Positions 35,958-44,517 of a stretch of DNA of 64,000 bases are shown here, piece by piece (position 1 is the stretch's first letter; each line of letters begins with the position of its first letter). Made by a program: the position numbers and the translations under genes. Source of the DNA: Paraburkholderia ferrariae NBRC 106233 (GTDB lineage Bacteria; Pseudomonadota; Gammaproteobacteria; Burkholderiales; Burkholderiaceae); contig NZ_BAYB01000036.1 of NCBI RefSeq assembly GCF_000685035.1, positions 34,854 to 98,853 on the forward strand. The letters are read 5' to 3'. The notes under the pieces were generated by a model, which had not been told where the DNA came from, ran no database searches, and saw only the letters and a list, made by a program, of their open reading frames with translations.

Positions 35958-35987
35958 GAGTTCCATCTTGAATACAAGTTGGAACTC
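35958..35987. promoter_or_regulatory. 30-bp near-perfect palindrome at the atzF operon head
   Basis: GAGTTCCATCTTG (35958-35970) and CAAGTTGGAACTC (35975-35987) are inverted with a 4-bp spacer and one mismatch in 13. The inner part read on the minus strand is CTTGTATTCAAG, which resembles operators of FCD-type GntR regulators. It touches the atzF start codon, a position suited to repression by the operon's own GntR protein. Confidence 0.75.
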
Positions 35988-36225
35988 ATCTAGCAGCAAC
36001 TGTGCCAGAGCCCGTTTATTGCTCCAGAAAGCCCGCTGGGCAGGGCTTGCGCGGCAAGATCGGCGCGCGCAGAAGGCGCCGCCCGTGATCCAGAGTGGGT
36101 CACGGATCGTTCAGGCTGGTGCAAAGGCCCGCGGCGAATGGTGCACGGCGCAAACCCCAGGGCGCCTATTCTTCGAAGGTGTGCATTCCGTCAAAGAACT
36201 GCGGCGCGATCGACTTCGAAGCTTG

Positions 36226-37620
36226 CTAGTCTTCACCCATGCAGATCGCACCGGCTCGCTCGCCATCGAGCAGATGATCGCCATGCTGGATATCGGCATC
36301 CGCCTTGCGCGGCGCTTCGCGTTGCGCCGGGAGCACGGAGCCGGACGGCGTGCTCGGCACCCCCACCTGCAACGGGCGCTCGGGATGCACGAACAGCCAT
36401 AGCAGCGCTCCGCACGCTGCTGCCGTTCCGATCACGACCATGCCGCTTTCCCAGCTATGGGTGAGTTTTACGGCGAACGCCACCGTCATCGGGCCGGCGA
36501 CGTTCGAGAGTGCGCCCCACACATTGGTCCAGCCCGACATGACGCCGGTGTACGCCCGCCCGAGATCCTGGGTGGTGGACCACACAACCACCTGCACGAA
36601 CCCCACGGCCCCGAACGACACGCACAGCAACGCCATGACAGTCCCGATCGTCTGTGCCCGCGAAGCCGCGATCAGCGCCACCGCACTCGCGATAAACCCC
36701 GCAATGGCAACCGGCGTGCGTGCCCAGTAGATCGAACCTGTGATCCTGAGCAACCGGTCGCACAGTGCCCCGGCCACGAATACCGCTACGAACACGGCGC
36801 CCCACGGCAAGGACGCATACACGCCCACCGCCTTGAGCGAAAGACCGCGCGCGCGCATGAGGTAGGTAGGCAGCCAGGTCGTGTAGAAACTCTGGATCAG
36901 CACAAGCAGAAAGTACTGGACGCCGAACACCCAGAAGCGCGGCAGCTTCAGGCACTTCAGGAACTCCCCCTTCACCTGCGGGCTTTCCGGCAATTGCCCC
37001 GCGGCGATGTGCCCGGCCTCGGCCTTCGTGATGAGCGGATGGGCCTGCGGCGTGTCGCGATAGCCCAGCCACCAGATCGCGCCCAGCAGCAGACCCAGCG
37101 CGCCAAAACCATAAAAGGCGGCATGCCAGCCGAACCGCAGCATGATCCAGGCCGTGAGCGGCGCGGAAACGATCGGGCCGAGGTAAAGGCCCGCAAGCAA
37201 AATGGCATTGCCCTTCGCGCGCTCGCTGTGAGGAAACCAGCGCTTGAGCGCGACGATACCGCTCGACCAGTCCGCCGATTGCGCCCCGCCCAGCAGAAGA
37301 CGGCAGCCGAAGAGCCACGCAAACGACTTCCCGAACGGCATGACGATCATCATGAGCGACCACAGCGCGCTCGTGCCGAACAGCACCTTGCGCGAGCCGA
37401 AACGTTCTGCCGCGCGTCCCGCCGGCACCTGCCCGATCGAGTAGGTCCAGAAGTACACGGTCAGGATCATCGACATCTGCACGAGCGAAAGGCCCAGCTC
37501 GTTCTGGATCGTCGGAGCGGCCACGGCCATGGCGGCGCGATCGAGCGCCATCACGAACGTCATCGGCGCGACCAGGAAGGCGACGATTTTCCAGCGGAGA
37601 TGGTTCATGGTGTTCAACAT
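36226..37620 (-). CDS. ACS-family MFS transporter (organic acid/sugar acid)
   Basis: A 464-residue, 12-TMS transporter of the anion:cation symporter family, starting MLNTMNHLRWKIVAFLVAP. The family patterns MALDRAAMAVAAPTIQNELG and GQVPAGRAAERFGSRKVL are clear. Relatives take up glucarate, galactonate, phthalate and similar acids. A sigma-70 promoter with TTGACA and TAAAAA, 17 bp apart, lies at 37811-37839. Its sequence is almost identical to the promoter of an HxlR regulator at 60.3 kb, implying control by that regulator. A GTG at 37788 would add 56 residues but does not fit the family. It is not part of the atzF operon, being upstream with a separate promoter. Confidence 0.85.
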   Translation of the reverse strand: MLNTMNHLRWKIVAFLVAPMTFVMALDRAAMAVAAPTIQNELGLSLVQMSMILTVYFWTYSIGQVPAGRAAERFGSRKVLFGTSALWSLMMIVMPFGKSFAWLFGCRLLLGGAQSADWSSGIVALKRWFPHSERAKGNAILLAGLYLGPIVSAPLTAWIMLRFGWHAAFYGFGALGLLLGAIWWLGYRDTPQAHPLITKAEAGHIAAGQLPESPQVKGEFLKCLKLPRFWVFGVQYFLLVLIQSFYTTWLPTYLMRARGLSLKAVGVYASLPWGAVFVAVFVAGALCDRLLRITGSIYWARTPVAIAGFIASAVALIAASRAQTIGTVMALLCVSFGAVGFVQVVVWSTTQDLGRAYTGVMSGWTNVWGALSNVAGPMTVAFAVKLTHSWESGMVVIGTAAACGALLWLFVHPERPLQVGVPSTPSGSVLPAQREAPRKADADIQHGDHLLDGERAGAICMGED

Positions 37621-37803
37621 CGGGGATTCCGTGACTCGTGCGGGAAGCGCGCCTGAGAGCCGCAATTGCCGCAATTGCCGCATCGATGCCGATGATCGCA
37701 TCCCCGGCGAAAATGCGCTGGCGACTTCCGCGCCGGTGCGTGCTTGTGTGTGCTTGTGCGTTTCGGCGAGATGCATCCAGATGGGCACATGCGATCCCGT
37801 TAC

Positions 37804-37839
37804 GCTTTACTTTTTAAAGCATGGTGCCCAAGCTGTCAA
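37804..37839 (-). promoter_or_regulatory. Promoter with HxlR-type operator, MFS gene
   Basis: GCTTTACTTTTTAAAGC (37804-37820) is an inverted repeat with arms GCTTTA/TAAAGC. On the minus strand a -35 TTGACA (37834-37839) and -10 TAAAAA (37811-37816) are 17 bp apart, the -10 lying inside the repeat. The same arrangement and sequence occur at 60301-60336 before the HxlR gene. Confidence 0.72.
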
Positions 37840-37855
37840 CCCATACCTATGGCGG

Positions 37856-38212
37856 CTACTTTGGCGGTGCGGACGTATGCGCCGAATCGTCCACTTCAAT
37901 CGACACGGTTCCCATAACCGGGCCCCGGAGTTCGGGCACGTACGTTTGAACCGTATCGTCGATCGACCGGATTTTCCTTTCGGCAACGGCAATGCCCACG
38001 AGCATGGACACAAACGTCTTGGCCATCGAATCGGACATCAGGCGGTCCCGATCGGTGCGGCCATACTGGTAATGCTCGAACAGGATGGCCTTGCCCTGCG
38101 CGATCAGCAAGCCCGTTGTGGGATTGTGGGCCAGGTAGCCGGCGATCGTGCGCGCCTCGCCGTCGTAGCGATAGATGACGCTGAGTTCCGAAGGTGCGCA
38201 AGCGCGCCTCGC
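37856..38212 (-). pseudogene. Truncated serine hydrolase (class C beta-lactamase-like fold)
   Basis: About 115 codons translate to a fragment of a periplasmic beta-lactamase-fold hydrolase: SELSVIYRYDGEARTIAGYL, then NPTTGLLIAQGKAILFEHYQ and YGRTDRDRLMSDSMAKTFVS, the last holding the Ser-x2-Lys active-site motif (SMAK). It ends after VQTYVPELRG in unrelated residues, so the Tyr and His/Lys-Thr-Gly motifs and two-thirds of the enzyme are gone, and no plausible signal peptide precedes it. The 3' break is next to the MFS promoter at 37804-37839. It is a remnant, not a working enzyme. Confidence 0.78.
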
Positions 38213-38362
38213 GGGCGTTACGCCGCATTACCGTTGCCTTACCAATCGATTCCCCACTCCGGGTGCGAAATGAACGCACCGGAATGGGCTTTTTCGCGGT
38301 GCGGTCCCGCTTCACACTGAGCTTGTTCGCCGACCTCCCGGCGATTCATCACGAGGACCACC

Positions 38363-38773
38363 ATGACACGCGCCCTTCTTCCCAGAGACGATACCTACGC
38401 ACGAGGCTTTGCCCTCTTCGAGCAATTGCACGGCAAGCACAGCGGCAAGCAACTGGTCGAGTCGCGCGAAGACCTGTGCCCCGACTTCGTGACGATGACC
38501 ATGCAGTGGGCACTCGCCGGCGTAATGGATCGCCCGGGACTCGACATGGCGACGCGCGAACTGGTCGTGATTGCCTGTTGCGTGACACAGGGTTATCTGC
38601 TGCCTCAACTGCGGGCGCATATCGAAGCGGCACTCGTTGCCGGCGCCGCCCGCGAGCAGATCATCGAGGCGATCCTGCAAACCCTGTTCTATGCAGGCGG
38701 CGGCGCAGTCAACAACGCGCTGGGCGTGGTTGCGGAGGTCTTTGCCGAACTCCCCGAAACCGCTCAAACCTGA
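38363..38773 (+). CDS. Carboxymuconolactone decarboxylase family protein
   Basis: A 136-residue all-helical protein starting MTRALLPRDDTYARGFALFE. It reads as the carboxymuconolactone decarboxylase/AhpD family, with helix segments DMATRELVVIACCVTQGYLL and LRAHIEAALVAGAAREQIIE. The AhpD Cys-x2-Cys is replaced by a Cys-Cys pair in a different context (IACCVTQ), so peroxidase-type chemistry is uncertain; PcaC-like decarboxylation is also unproven. The ATG follows GAGGACCACC. It overlaps the convergent LysR gene by 10 bp. Confidence 0.82.
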   Translation: MTRALLPRDDTYARGFALFEQLHGKHSGKQLVESREDLCPDFVTMTMQWALAGVMDRPGLDMATRELVVIACCVTQGYLLPQLRAHIEAALVAGAAREQIIEAILQTLFYAGGGAVNNALGVVAEVFAELPETAQT

Positions 38774-39684
38774 TCGACCAGCCGGCTGCCCGGGTCCGCA
38801 ACGGCAAAGCAGTCGAGCGCGAACTCGACAAAGGTCCGCAGCTTGGCAGGCGCAGCCTTGTCCCTTGCGTAGAGCAGGTACAGGTCGCGCCCGTGCGAAC
38901 GGTAGTCAGCCAGCAGAAGACGCAGCCGCCCGGCTTCGAGGTCGGTCTTGACGAGGCTGAGCGGTTGCCGGATGATGCCGCCGCCCGCCAGCGCGGCCTC
39001 CCGTAGCGCGGGGCCGCTGTCGATGCGCAGGCGGCAGGTCACGGGAACTTCGATCGGGCCGTCCGGCCCGTCGAATCGCCACGCATGACCCGGTCCCCAG
39101 CGCGTATGCCCCAGGCAGTCGTGGCCCTGCAAATCGCGGGGCGCGGCAGGCGTTCCGCGCCGGGCCAGATACTCGGGCGATGCACATACGACCATGCGGT
39201 AATACGAAGGCAGCGGCCGCGCAATCCATGACGAATCGGCAAGCGGCCCGATACGAAAGGCAAGATCGACGCCATCGCCCACCGGATCGACGCTCGCATC
39301 GGTCAGCACCAGTTCGATATCGATGCCGGGGTATTGCGCGAGGAATCGGGAAACCGCGGGCGCCAGTTGAGTGACGCCGAACGAAATGGGCGCCGCGATA
39401 CGCAGTTGTCCAACCGGATTGCCGCGCCATGCCGACGCCTCGTCGTCAGCGGCCTTGACTCGTTCGAGAATGTCGCGGCATCGCTCCAGATAGACCGCGC
39501 CCGCTTCGGTCAGTTGATGGCGCCGTGTCGTGCGATGCAGCAGCTTCACTCCAAGGCGCGCTTCGAGCGCGTTCAGATGCTTGCCGACCATGCTCGACGA
39601 CAGCCCCAGCCGCTCGGCGGCCGTGCTCAGATTGCCGGTGGTCACGATCTCGACGAACACCGACATGCTCTCAAGACTATCCAT
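38764..39684 (-). CDS. LysR-family regulator
   Basis: A 306-residue LysR regulator starting MDSLESMSVFVEIVTTGNLS. The helix-turn-helix is STAAERLGLSSSMVGKHLNA; the effector domain has QLRIAAPISFGVTQLAPAVS, typical of the CrgA/DmlR-like branch. It is tail-to-tail with the carboxymuconolactone-family gene and overlaps it by 10 bp. The target and effector are unknown; LysR proteins of this branch often act on divergent genes, but the divergent neighbour here is only a broken HxlR gene. Confidence 0.88.
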   Translation of the reverse strand: MDSLESMSVFVEIVTTGNLSTAAERLGLSSSMVGKHLNALEARLGVKLLHRTTRRHQLTEAGAVYLERCRDILERVKAADDEASAWRGNPVGQLRIAAPISFGVTQLAPAVSRFLAQYPGIDIELVLTDASVDPVGDGVDLAFRIGPLADSSWIARPLPSYYRMVVCASPEYLARRGTPAAPRDLQGHDCLGHTRWGPGHAWRFDGPDGPIEVPVTCRLRIDSGPALREAALAGGGIIRQPLSLVKTDLEAGRLRLLLADYRSHGRDLYLLYARDKAAPAKLRTFVEFALDCFAVADPGSRLVDQV

Positions 39685-39741
39685 TTCGCAACGGTAGGGG
39701 TTGTGACGAGGTAAGGCCGCGCAGATCCTGCCCTGAGCGGG

Positions 39742-40226
39742 TCATTGCGAATCGCCGCGCCGCGCGCGCGTTTGCTCCAGCCGCCAGTGCACGAGATCGT
39801 CCGCATCCGGTCGCGCCTTAACTCGCAGGTCCGACGATGCAACCGGCTCGCCGCTCTCGGCATCGACGAGAGCAAGCCGCACCGCATGACCCGTTCGCGT
39901 ATCCGCGAACTTCAACGGCGGTCCCTGCCGTTGCGCGAGATTCCAGACGTCCCCACCTGCGCGAGCGCCATCAGGACGACGCCAATGTCCTTGCCGCGCG
40001 GTGTCAGGTGGTGTTCGTACCGATCGGGGCGAGACTGGTAGAGCCGCCGCTCGATCAGCCCGTTGTCTTCCAGCGTTTTCAGCCGGCTGGACAGTGTGGC
40101 GTGAGTCGCGCCGGTGGACCGGCGAAAGTCGTCGTAGCGACCGAGACCGAGCGCGAGATCGCGCACGATCAGCGTGCCCCATCGATCGCCCAGCGCGTCG
40201 AGCACGCTGGCGACCGAACAGGTCAT
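39742..40226 (-). pseudogene. HxlR-family regulator interrupted by a frameshift
   Basis: The first 80-odd codons from the ATG at 40226 give a normal HxlR winged helix (MTCSVASVLDALGDRWGTLI, YDDFRRSTGATHATLSSRLK, LEDNGLIERRLYQSRPDRYE). At about 39955-39962 a run of G loses register; the family-like C-terminus continues in the next frame (DVWNLAQRQGPPLKFADTRT to the stop at 39742). One extra base in GTGGGGACG would restore a 161-residue protein. It is either a recent single-base deletion or a sequencing error. Without it the DNA-binding domain is still intact but the C-terminus is wrong. Confidence 0.78.
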
Positions 40227-40421
40227 GCCATCAAAACGCCTGGATCATTGCACCCGGCCTGGGTTGAACCGGACGCGTCGCCAATCGCTCTGCGCCGCGC
40301 TGCCATCGTAACGCATCTGGAGACGCTTGACGGCGCCTCCCCCTCACTTACTCCAGGAATCAAAGTTACAAGCCTGCAGCCATTGATCCCTTGTGAAGGT
40401 TCACGCCTGAAGCCAGCTCAA

Positions 40422-40710
40422 AGTGTGGCTATCGTTACCGGTGTTACCGCTGCGTCGTCGGGCATCGGCGCCGTGTATGCCGACCGTCCTGCCGCCCGCG
40501 GGCACGACCTGATCCTCGCCATCGCACTCGCCTACGAAATCGACTGCCGCTTGATGGACGCAGCAGCCATCAGTCCACGCGGGTGGGACCACACGTGCTA
40601 CATCGTGGCGCGCGCGATGCTCGACGACGACATCACGACGGCAAGCTACACGCCCGAAGCCCTGCGCGACCCGAAGCCGCGCGCCATCTCCCTCACACCG
40701 CCCGCGCACG
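40422..40710 (+). pseudogene. Fused remnants of an SDR gene and an MmgE/PrpD gene
   Basis: One open frame reads first as a damaged SDR N-terminus (VAIVTGVTAASSGIGAVYAD, then RGHDLILA, compare the usual TGASSGIG). At about 40515-40530 it turns into part of an MmgE/PrpD C-terminal domain (GWDHTCYIVARAMLDDDI, TTASYTPEALRDPKP). Each is a small fraction of its family's length and no start or normal end exists. It appears to be two decayed genes joined by a deletion. The 227-bp stretch before it (40227-40421) shows no gene. Confidence 0.62.
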
Positions 40711-41592
40711 CCTCACGAACAAACGCCGCGTCAAATCGAACGCTACGAGATTGCCCGCCAGCACCAGCAGGAGACCCACAACGGTCAGCCACGTCCATCG
40801 ATACCCCTCGAACACAGTCGAAGCCGCCAGTGCGACGATCGGAAACAGGACCGTGCAATAAGCGGCCCGCTCGGGTCCGATCCGCCCCACCAGCATCAGA
40901 TACGCGGTAAAGCCGATCACCGAACCCGCGACTGCGAGATACACGAGCGCGCCCAGATAGCGCGCATCCATCTCGATGCGAAACGGCAGGCCCGCCAGCG
41001 CGCTGCCGGCCAGCAGCACGGCCGTGCCGATCAGCATGGCCCAGCCGTTCGTGAGGAGCGGATGCAGGCCCATCGACTGCATGCGGCTGGAAAGCAGGTT
41101 GCCGGCCGAAAAGCACAGCGTGCCGAGAAATGCGACGGCCAGCCCCAGCCACACCGTCTCGTTGCCGATATTCCCGGCCATCTGCTGCAGGAACAGGCAC
41201 ACGATACCGATCAGGCCCAGCACGGCGCCCCCCACGGCGGCAGGCTGGAGCGGGCGGCCCATGAAGAGGCGTCCATTGATCGAGTTGAGCAGCGGCGCCG
41301 TAGAGAACACCACGGCCACGAGACCGCTCGGCACGATGTTTTCGGCGTAGTAGAAGCACAGGAAGTTGAGGCAGAAGAGCGCGAGCCCCTGTGCCACCAG
41401 ATAGCGCCATGCCGCGCGCGGCGGCCAGACGGGCCGGCGCATCACGAGCAGCAGCCCGAACATCAGGATGGCCGCGAGCCCGAAGCGCCAGGCGATCGAA
41501 ACGGGCGCCGCGACCACGCCGAGTTGCCACTTGATGGCGATCCACGTGGTCCCCCAGATCAGAACAGTAAGCACGTAAAGGAAAAGATTCAT
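40693..41592 (-). CDS. EamA/DMT-family transporter
   Basis: A 299-residue, ten-helix inner-membrane protein of the drug/metabolite transporter superfamily starting MNLFLYVLTVLIWGTTWIAI. The two EamA repeats are clear (first about residues 5-130, second about 150-285; the GTLCFSAGNLLSSRM and AGSVIGFTAYLMLV segments are typical). Members export amino acids and other metabolites. It is divergent from an AraC-family regulator, which may control it. The substrate cannot be predicted. Confidence 0.88.
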   Translation of the reverse strand: MNLFLYVLTVLIWGTTWIAIKWQLGVVAAPVSIAWRFGLAAILMFGLLLVMRRPVWPPRAAWRYLVAQGLALFCLNFLCFYYAENIVPSGLVAVVFSTAPLLNSINGRLFMGRPLQPAAVGGAVLGLIGIVCLFLQQMAGNIGNETVWLGLAVAFLGTLCFSAGNLLSSRMQSMGLHPLLTNGWAMLIGTAVLLAGSALAGLPFRIEMDARYLGALVYLAVAGSVIGFTAYLMLVGRIGPERAAYCTVLFPIVALAASTVFEGYRWTWLTVVGLLLVLAGNLVAFDLTRRLFVRRARAV

Positions 41593-41771
41593 GGCTGGAA
41601 CGTGGCCTGGACTCGATACGCCTACTATGGCGTGCCGCGGCCACCCGCATTTGTCCAGGATTGCGCATTTCTTGCCGTGGGACGCGCCGGCTCGAACGCG
41701 GGTGCGGGCCTCGGCGTATACTCCGCTCTCCTGCTCTGCTCAGGCTCTCTCCCGCTGCCAGCCATCGCCCC

Positions 41772-42698
41772 ATGAAAGCCCAGCCTTCCCTCGCCATGCC
41801 CGACATCGCCGATGCGCCCTTCGGGCTGCATTCGGTGGGCCGCACGCTGAGCGAGGCCAATGCGACGCTGGAGCGGTTTGCCTGGCTGGGCGACCAGCTC
41901 GCCGTGGCGGTCTGGACTCGCGAGACGCGCGAGGCCGAAACCATCTACGACCGGCCGGGCCATCACACGCTGTCGTGCTACCTCGACGGCGGCTACCGCA
42001 CGGAGCGGCAGAAACTTCCGGGGGTGTACGGCGCGCCGAGCCGCCTGTGTGCGCTGCCGGGCGATCACGAATCGCGCTGGTGGGTACGCGGCCACATGCA
42101 CTTCATGCACCTGTATTTCCTGCCCGGGCATTTCACGCAGCGCGCCATTCGCGAACTCGACCAGGAGCCCCGCGAACTCACGCTGGCCGACCGCACCTAT
42201 TTCGAAGACGAACGGATTGCCGCGCTTTGCCAGACGATTGCCTACGAGGATTGGGCCGATCCGGCCGCCCTCCTGCGCAGCAATGAAACGGCCCATGAAG
42301 TCCTGAGCCTGCTGCTGAAGAGCCAGGGCATCCGCCGTCCGGGCGCGCAGGTGAAAGGCGGACTTTCAGTGGCCACGCGCCGGCGCATGCGCGACTATGT
42401 CGACGCCCATCTCGGCGAAACCATGACACTCGGCGAACTGGCGGAGATCGCCTGCCTCTCCGAATACCACTTCGCCCGCATGTTCCGCGCCTCGTTCGGG
42501 CAATCGCCGCAAGCGTGGATTGCAGCCCAGCGTCTCGAACGCGCCCGCGCCCTGCTGCGCGCGGGCGACCTGCCGCTCGCGAAGGTCGCCGCGGAGTGCG
42601 GCTACGCGAATGCGAGCCACTTCAGCCATCGCTTTCGCGACGCGCTCGGCGTTGCACCGAACGCTTACCGGCAGGCGCTACAGCCTCAACACGGCTAA
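41772..42698 (+). CDS. AraC-family regulator
   Basis: A 308-residue regulator starting MKAQPSLAMPDIADAPFGLH. The C-terminal AraC DNA-binding domain holds two helix-turn-helix motifs (LGELAEIACLSEYHFARMFR, residues about 222-242; and LAKVAAECGYANASHFSHRF, about 272-292). The N-terminal 190 residues are a cupin-like sensing domain with no recognisable ligand. The ATG at 41772 was chosen; an ATG eight codons downstream is also possible. It is divergent from the EamA transporter gene across a 179-bp gap. Confidence 0.88.
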   Translation: MKAQPSLAMPDIADAPFGLHSVGRTLSEANATLERFAWLGDQLAVAVWTRETREAETIYDRPGHHTLSCYLDGGYRTERQKLPGVYGAPSRLCALPGDHESRWWVRGHMHFMHLYFLPGHFTQRAIRELDQEPRELTLADRTYFEDERIAALCQTIAYEDWADPAALLRSNETAHEVLSLLLKSQGIRRPGAQVKGGLSVATRRRMRDYVDAHLGETMTLGELAEIACLSEYHFARMFRASFGQSPQAWIAAQRLERARALLRAGDLPLAKVAAECGYANASHFSHRFRDALGVAPNAYRQALQPQHG

Positions 42699-42704
42699 CG
42701 CGCC

Positions 42705-42914
42705 TTACTGCCCCACGCGGAACTCGATGCAGCGGTTCCGCGCCCGCCCATCGTTCGTATCGTTCGACGCGACAGGCTGGTCCGGTCCCAGGCCCGTGGT
42801 GGTCATCTGCTGCGGCGCGATTCCCTTCGAAACCAGGTAGTCCTTCATCGCGTCCGCACGCGCCTGGCTCAGCGCGACGTTCACGGCGCGGCTGCCGTGG
42901 CGGTGCGGTCCTCC
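42705..42914 (-). pseudogene. C-terminal fragment of an OmpA-family protein
   Basis: The minus strand reads GSRAVNVALSQARADAMKDY, LVSKGIAPQQMTTTGLGPD, then QPVASNDTNDGRARNRCIEF and a stop, which is the peptidoglycan-binding end of the OmpA/MotB domain including the conserved Asn-Asp-Arg pattern (NDGRARNRRIE-like). About 65 codons remain and an in-frame stop closes the frame at 42915. The front of the gene is gone where the ssuB-like reading frame ends, so the two now overlap by 34 bp. A deletion joining them is the simplest explanation. Confidence 0.78.
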
Positions 42915-43657
42915 TCATCGCGCGCGGCCAGGCGATCCAGCAGGACCCGGCGCAACGGCGCATCTTCTGCGGCGTGACGCTCGCGCGGGCGCGGCGTCGT
43001 CACATGCAGTTCGTGAACGATACCGCCGCCGGTTCCTTCCGCGCCGGGCTGCATCACCAGCACGCGGTCGGACAGCAGCAGCGCCTCGTCGATATCGTGG
43101 GTAACGAGCAGCGCGGCCATGCCGTGCGCCCGCGTCACCGCCAGCAGCAGATCCTGCAGGCGCGCGCGCGTAATCGCATCGACGGCGCTGAACGGTTCGT
43201 CCAGCAACAGCATGCACGGCCGCGAGAACAAGCCGCGCGCAATGGCAACGCGCTGCGCCATGCCGCCCGAAAGCGCCTTCGGCCACGCACCCGTAATGCC
43301 TGGCAGTCCTACCTCATCGAGCAGCACCGCAGCTTGCTGTGCGCCCGCGCCGCGTGCGTGCTGCGGAAAGCTGATGTTGTTCGCAACGTCGAGCCAGGGC
43401 AAGAGGCGCGGTTCCTGAAAGATCACGCCCAGCTCCGGCGACGGACCGTCGAGCCGCACGCCACGCAACGCAACCTCGCCCTCGAAGTCGCGGTCCAGGC
43501 CCGCCACGATGCGCAGCAGCGTGCTTTTTCCGCAGCCGCTCGGCCCGAGCAGGCTCACGATCTCGCCCGCGTGAATCGCGAGCCGCGTATTCGCGAGCAC
43601 TGTGCGGCCGTCGTATCGCTTCGCACGCACCCGCACGTCGAGCAGCGGTTCGCTCAT
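42881..43657 (-). CDS. ABC importer ATPase, sulfonate/nitrate/taurine (SsuB) type
   Basis: A 258-residue ATPase starting MSEPLLDVRVRAKRYDGRTV. Walker A LGPSGCGKST, Q-loop VIFQEPRLLPWL, signature LSGGMAQRVAIARGL and Walker B MLLLDEPFSAVD are all present. The last 35 or so residues (ERHAAEDAPLRRVLLDRLAA onward) are in the region shared with an OmpA remnant and may be a new C-terminus created by deletion. The start overlaps the permease stop by 4 bp (ATGA). It energises the importer with the two genes upstream. Confidence 0.88.
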   Translation of the reverse strand: MSEPLLDVRVRAKRYDGRTVLANTRLAIHAGEIVSLLGPSGCGKSTLLRIVAGLDRDFEGEVALRGVRLDGPSPELGVIFQEPRLLPWLDVANNISFPQHARGAGAQQAAVLLDEVGLPGITGAWPKALSGGMAQRVAIARGLFSRPCMLLLDEPFSAVDAITRARLQDLLLAVTRAHGMAALLVTHDIDEALLLSDRVLVMQPGAEGTGGGIVHELHVTTPRPRERHAAEDAPLRRVLLDRLAARDEEDRTATAAAP

Positions 43658-44517
43658 GCCGGCCTCCCGCCTGTGCCCGTATCGCGCCAGACCAGCACGC
43701 GCGCTTCGACTGCCTTCATCAAACCGTCGGTCAGCTTGCCCATCAAAGCCAGCAGGATGATGGCGCCGAACACGATATCGGGGCGCCCCGTCTCCCGGCC
43801 ATCGCTCAGCAGATAGCCGAGGCCGCGCGTCGCGGCAATCAGTTCGGCGGCCACCACGAACATCCAGGCGAGGCTCAGGCCCGTGCGCAAACCGGTGAAG
43901 AGTTGCGGCAACGCAGCCGGCAAGAGGATGCGCGCGAGCATGCGCACCGGGCCGAGACGATAGACGGCGCCCAGTTCGATGAGCTTGCGATCGACGTTGC
44001 GAATGCCGGCCACGACCGCGAGATGCACCGGGAAAAAGGCACCGATTGCGACGAGCGCGATCTTGGGCGCCTCGTCGATACCCATCCACAGCAGCAGCAC
44101 CGGCACCCAGGCGAGCGAGGGAATCGCGCGCAGGGCCTGAAATGAAGGGTCCAGCAGCGCGTCGAGCCTGCGGCTCAGACCCATTGCGCCGCCCACCACG
44201 AGCGCGAGCGCCGCGCCTATGCCGAAGCCGGCGAGCACGCGCACGGTGCTCGCCGCGACGTGGCGCAGCAATCGCTCTGCGCCCATCTGCGCCAGCGTCT
44301 GCGCAATGGTCGATGGCGCCGGCACCAGATTGTCCGGCAGCACATGCAGACGAACGAGCCCTTCGACCACGCCGAGAAACACCGCAGGCAACGCGAGTCC
44401 GGCCCAATGCCAGCGGCGCAGCGAGCGGCCGGCCACAGGTGCGTCATGCGCCCGAGGCGTAGCCTCGCGCCTGCGTAGTGCCAGGGACTCGTCGGCCGCC
44501 ATCGCACGCTCCATCAT
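43654..44517 (-). CDS. ABC importer permease (SsuC type)
   Basis: A 287-residue inner-membrane permease starting MMERAMAADESLALRRREAT. After a 35-residue cytoplasmic N-terminus there are six hydrophobic helices. The coupling-helix region EAPKIALVAIGAFFPVHLAV and AELIAATRGLGYLLSDGRET are hallmarks of the aliphatic-sulfonate/taurine/nitrate family. It overlaps the substrate-binding gene upstream (ATGA, 4 bp) and the ATPase gene downstream (4 bp), so all three are one translationally coupled operon. Confidence 0.9.
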   Translation of the reverse strand: MMERAMAADESLALRRREATPRAHDAPVAGRSLRRWHWAGLALPAVFLGVVEGLVRLHVLPDNLVPAPSTIAQTLAQMGAERLLRHVAASTVRVLAGFGIGAALALVVGGAMGLSRRLDALLDPSFQALRAIPSLAWVPVLLLWMGIDEAPKIALVAIGAFFPVHLAVVAGIRNVDRKLIELGAVYRLGPVRMLARILLPAALPQLFTGLRTGLSLAWMFVVAAELIAATRGLGYLLSDGRETGRPDIVFGAIILLALMGKLTDGLMKAVEARVLVWRDTGTGGRPA

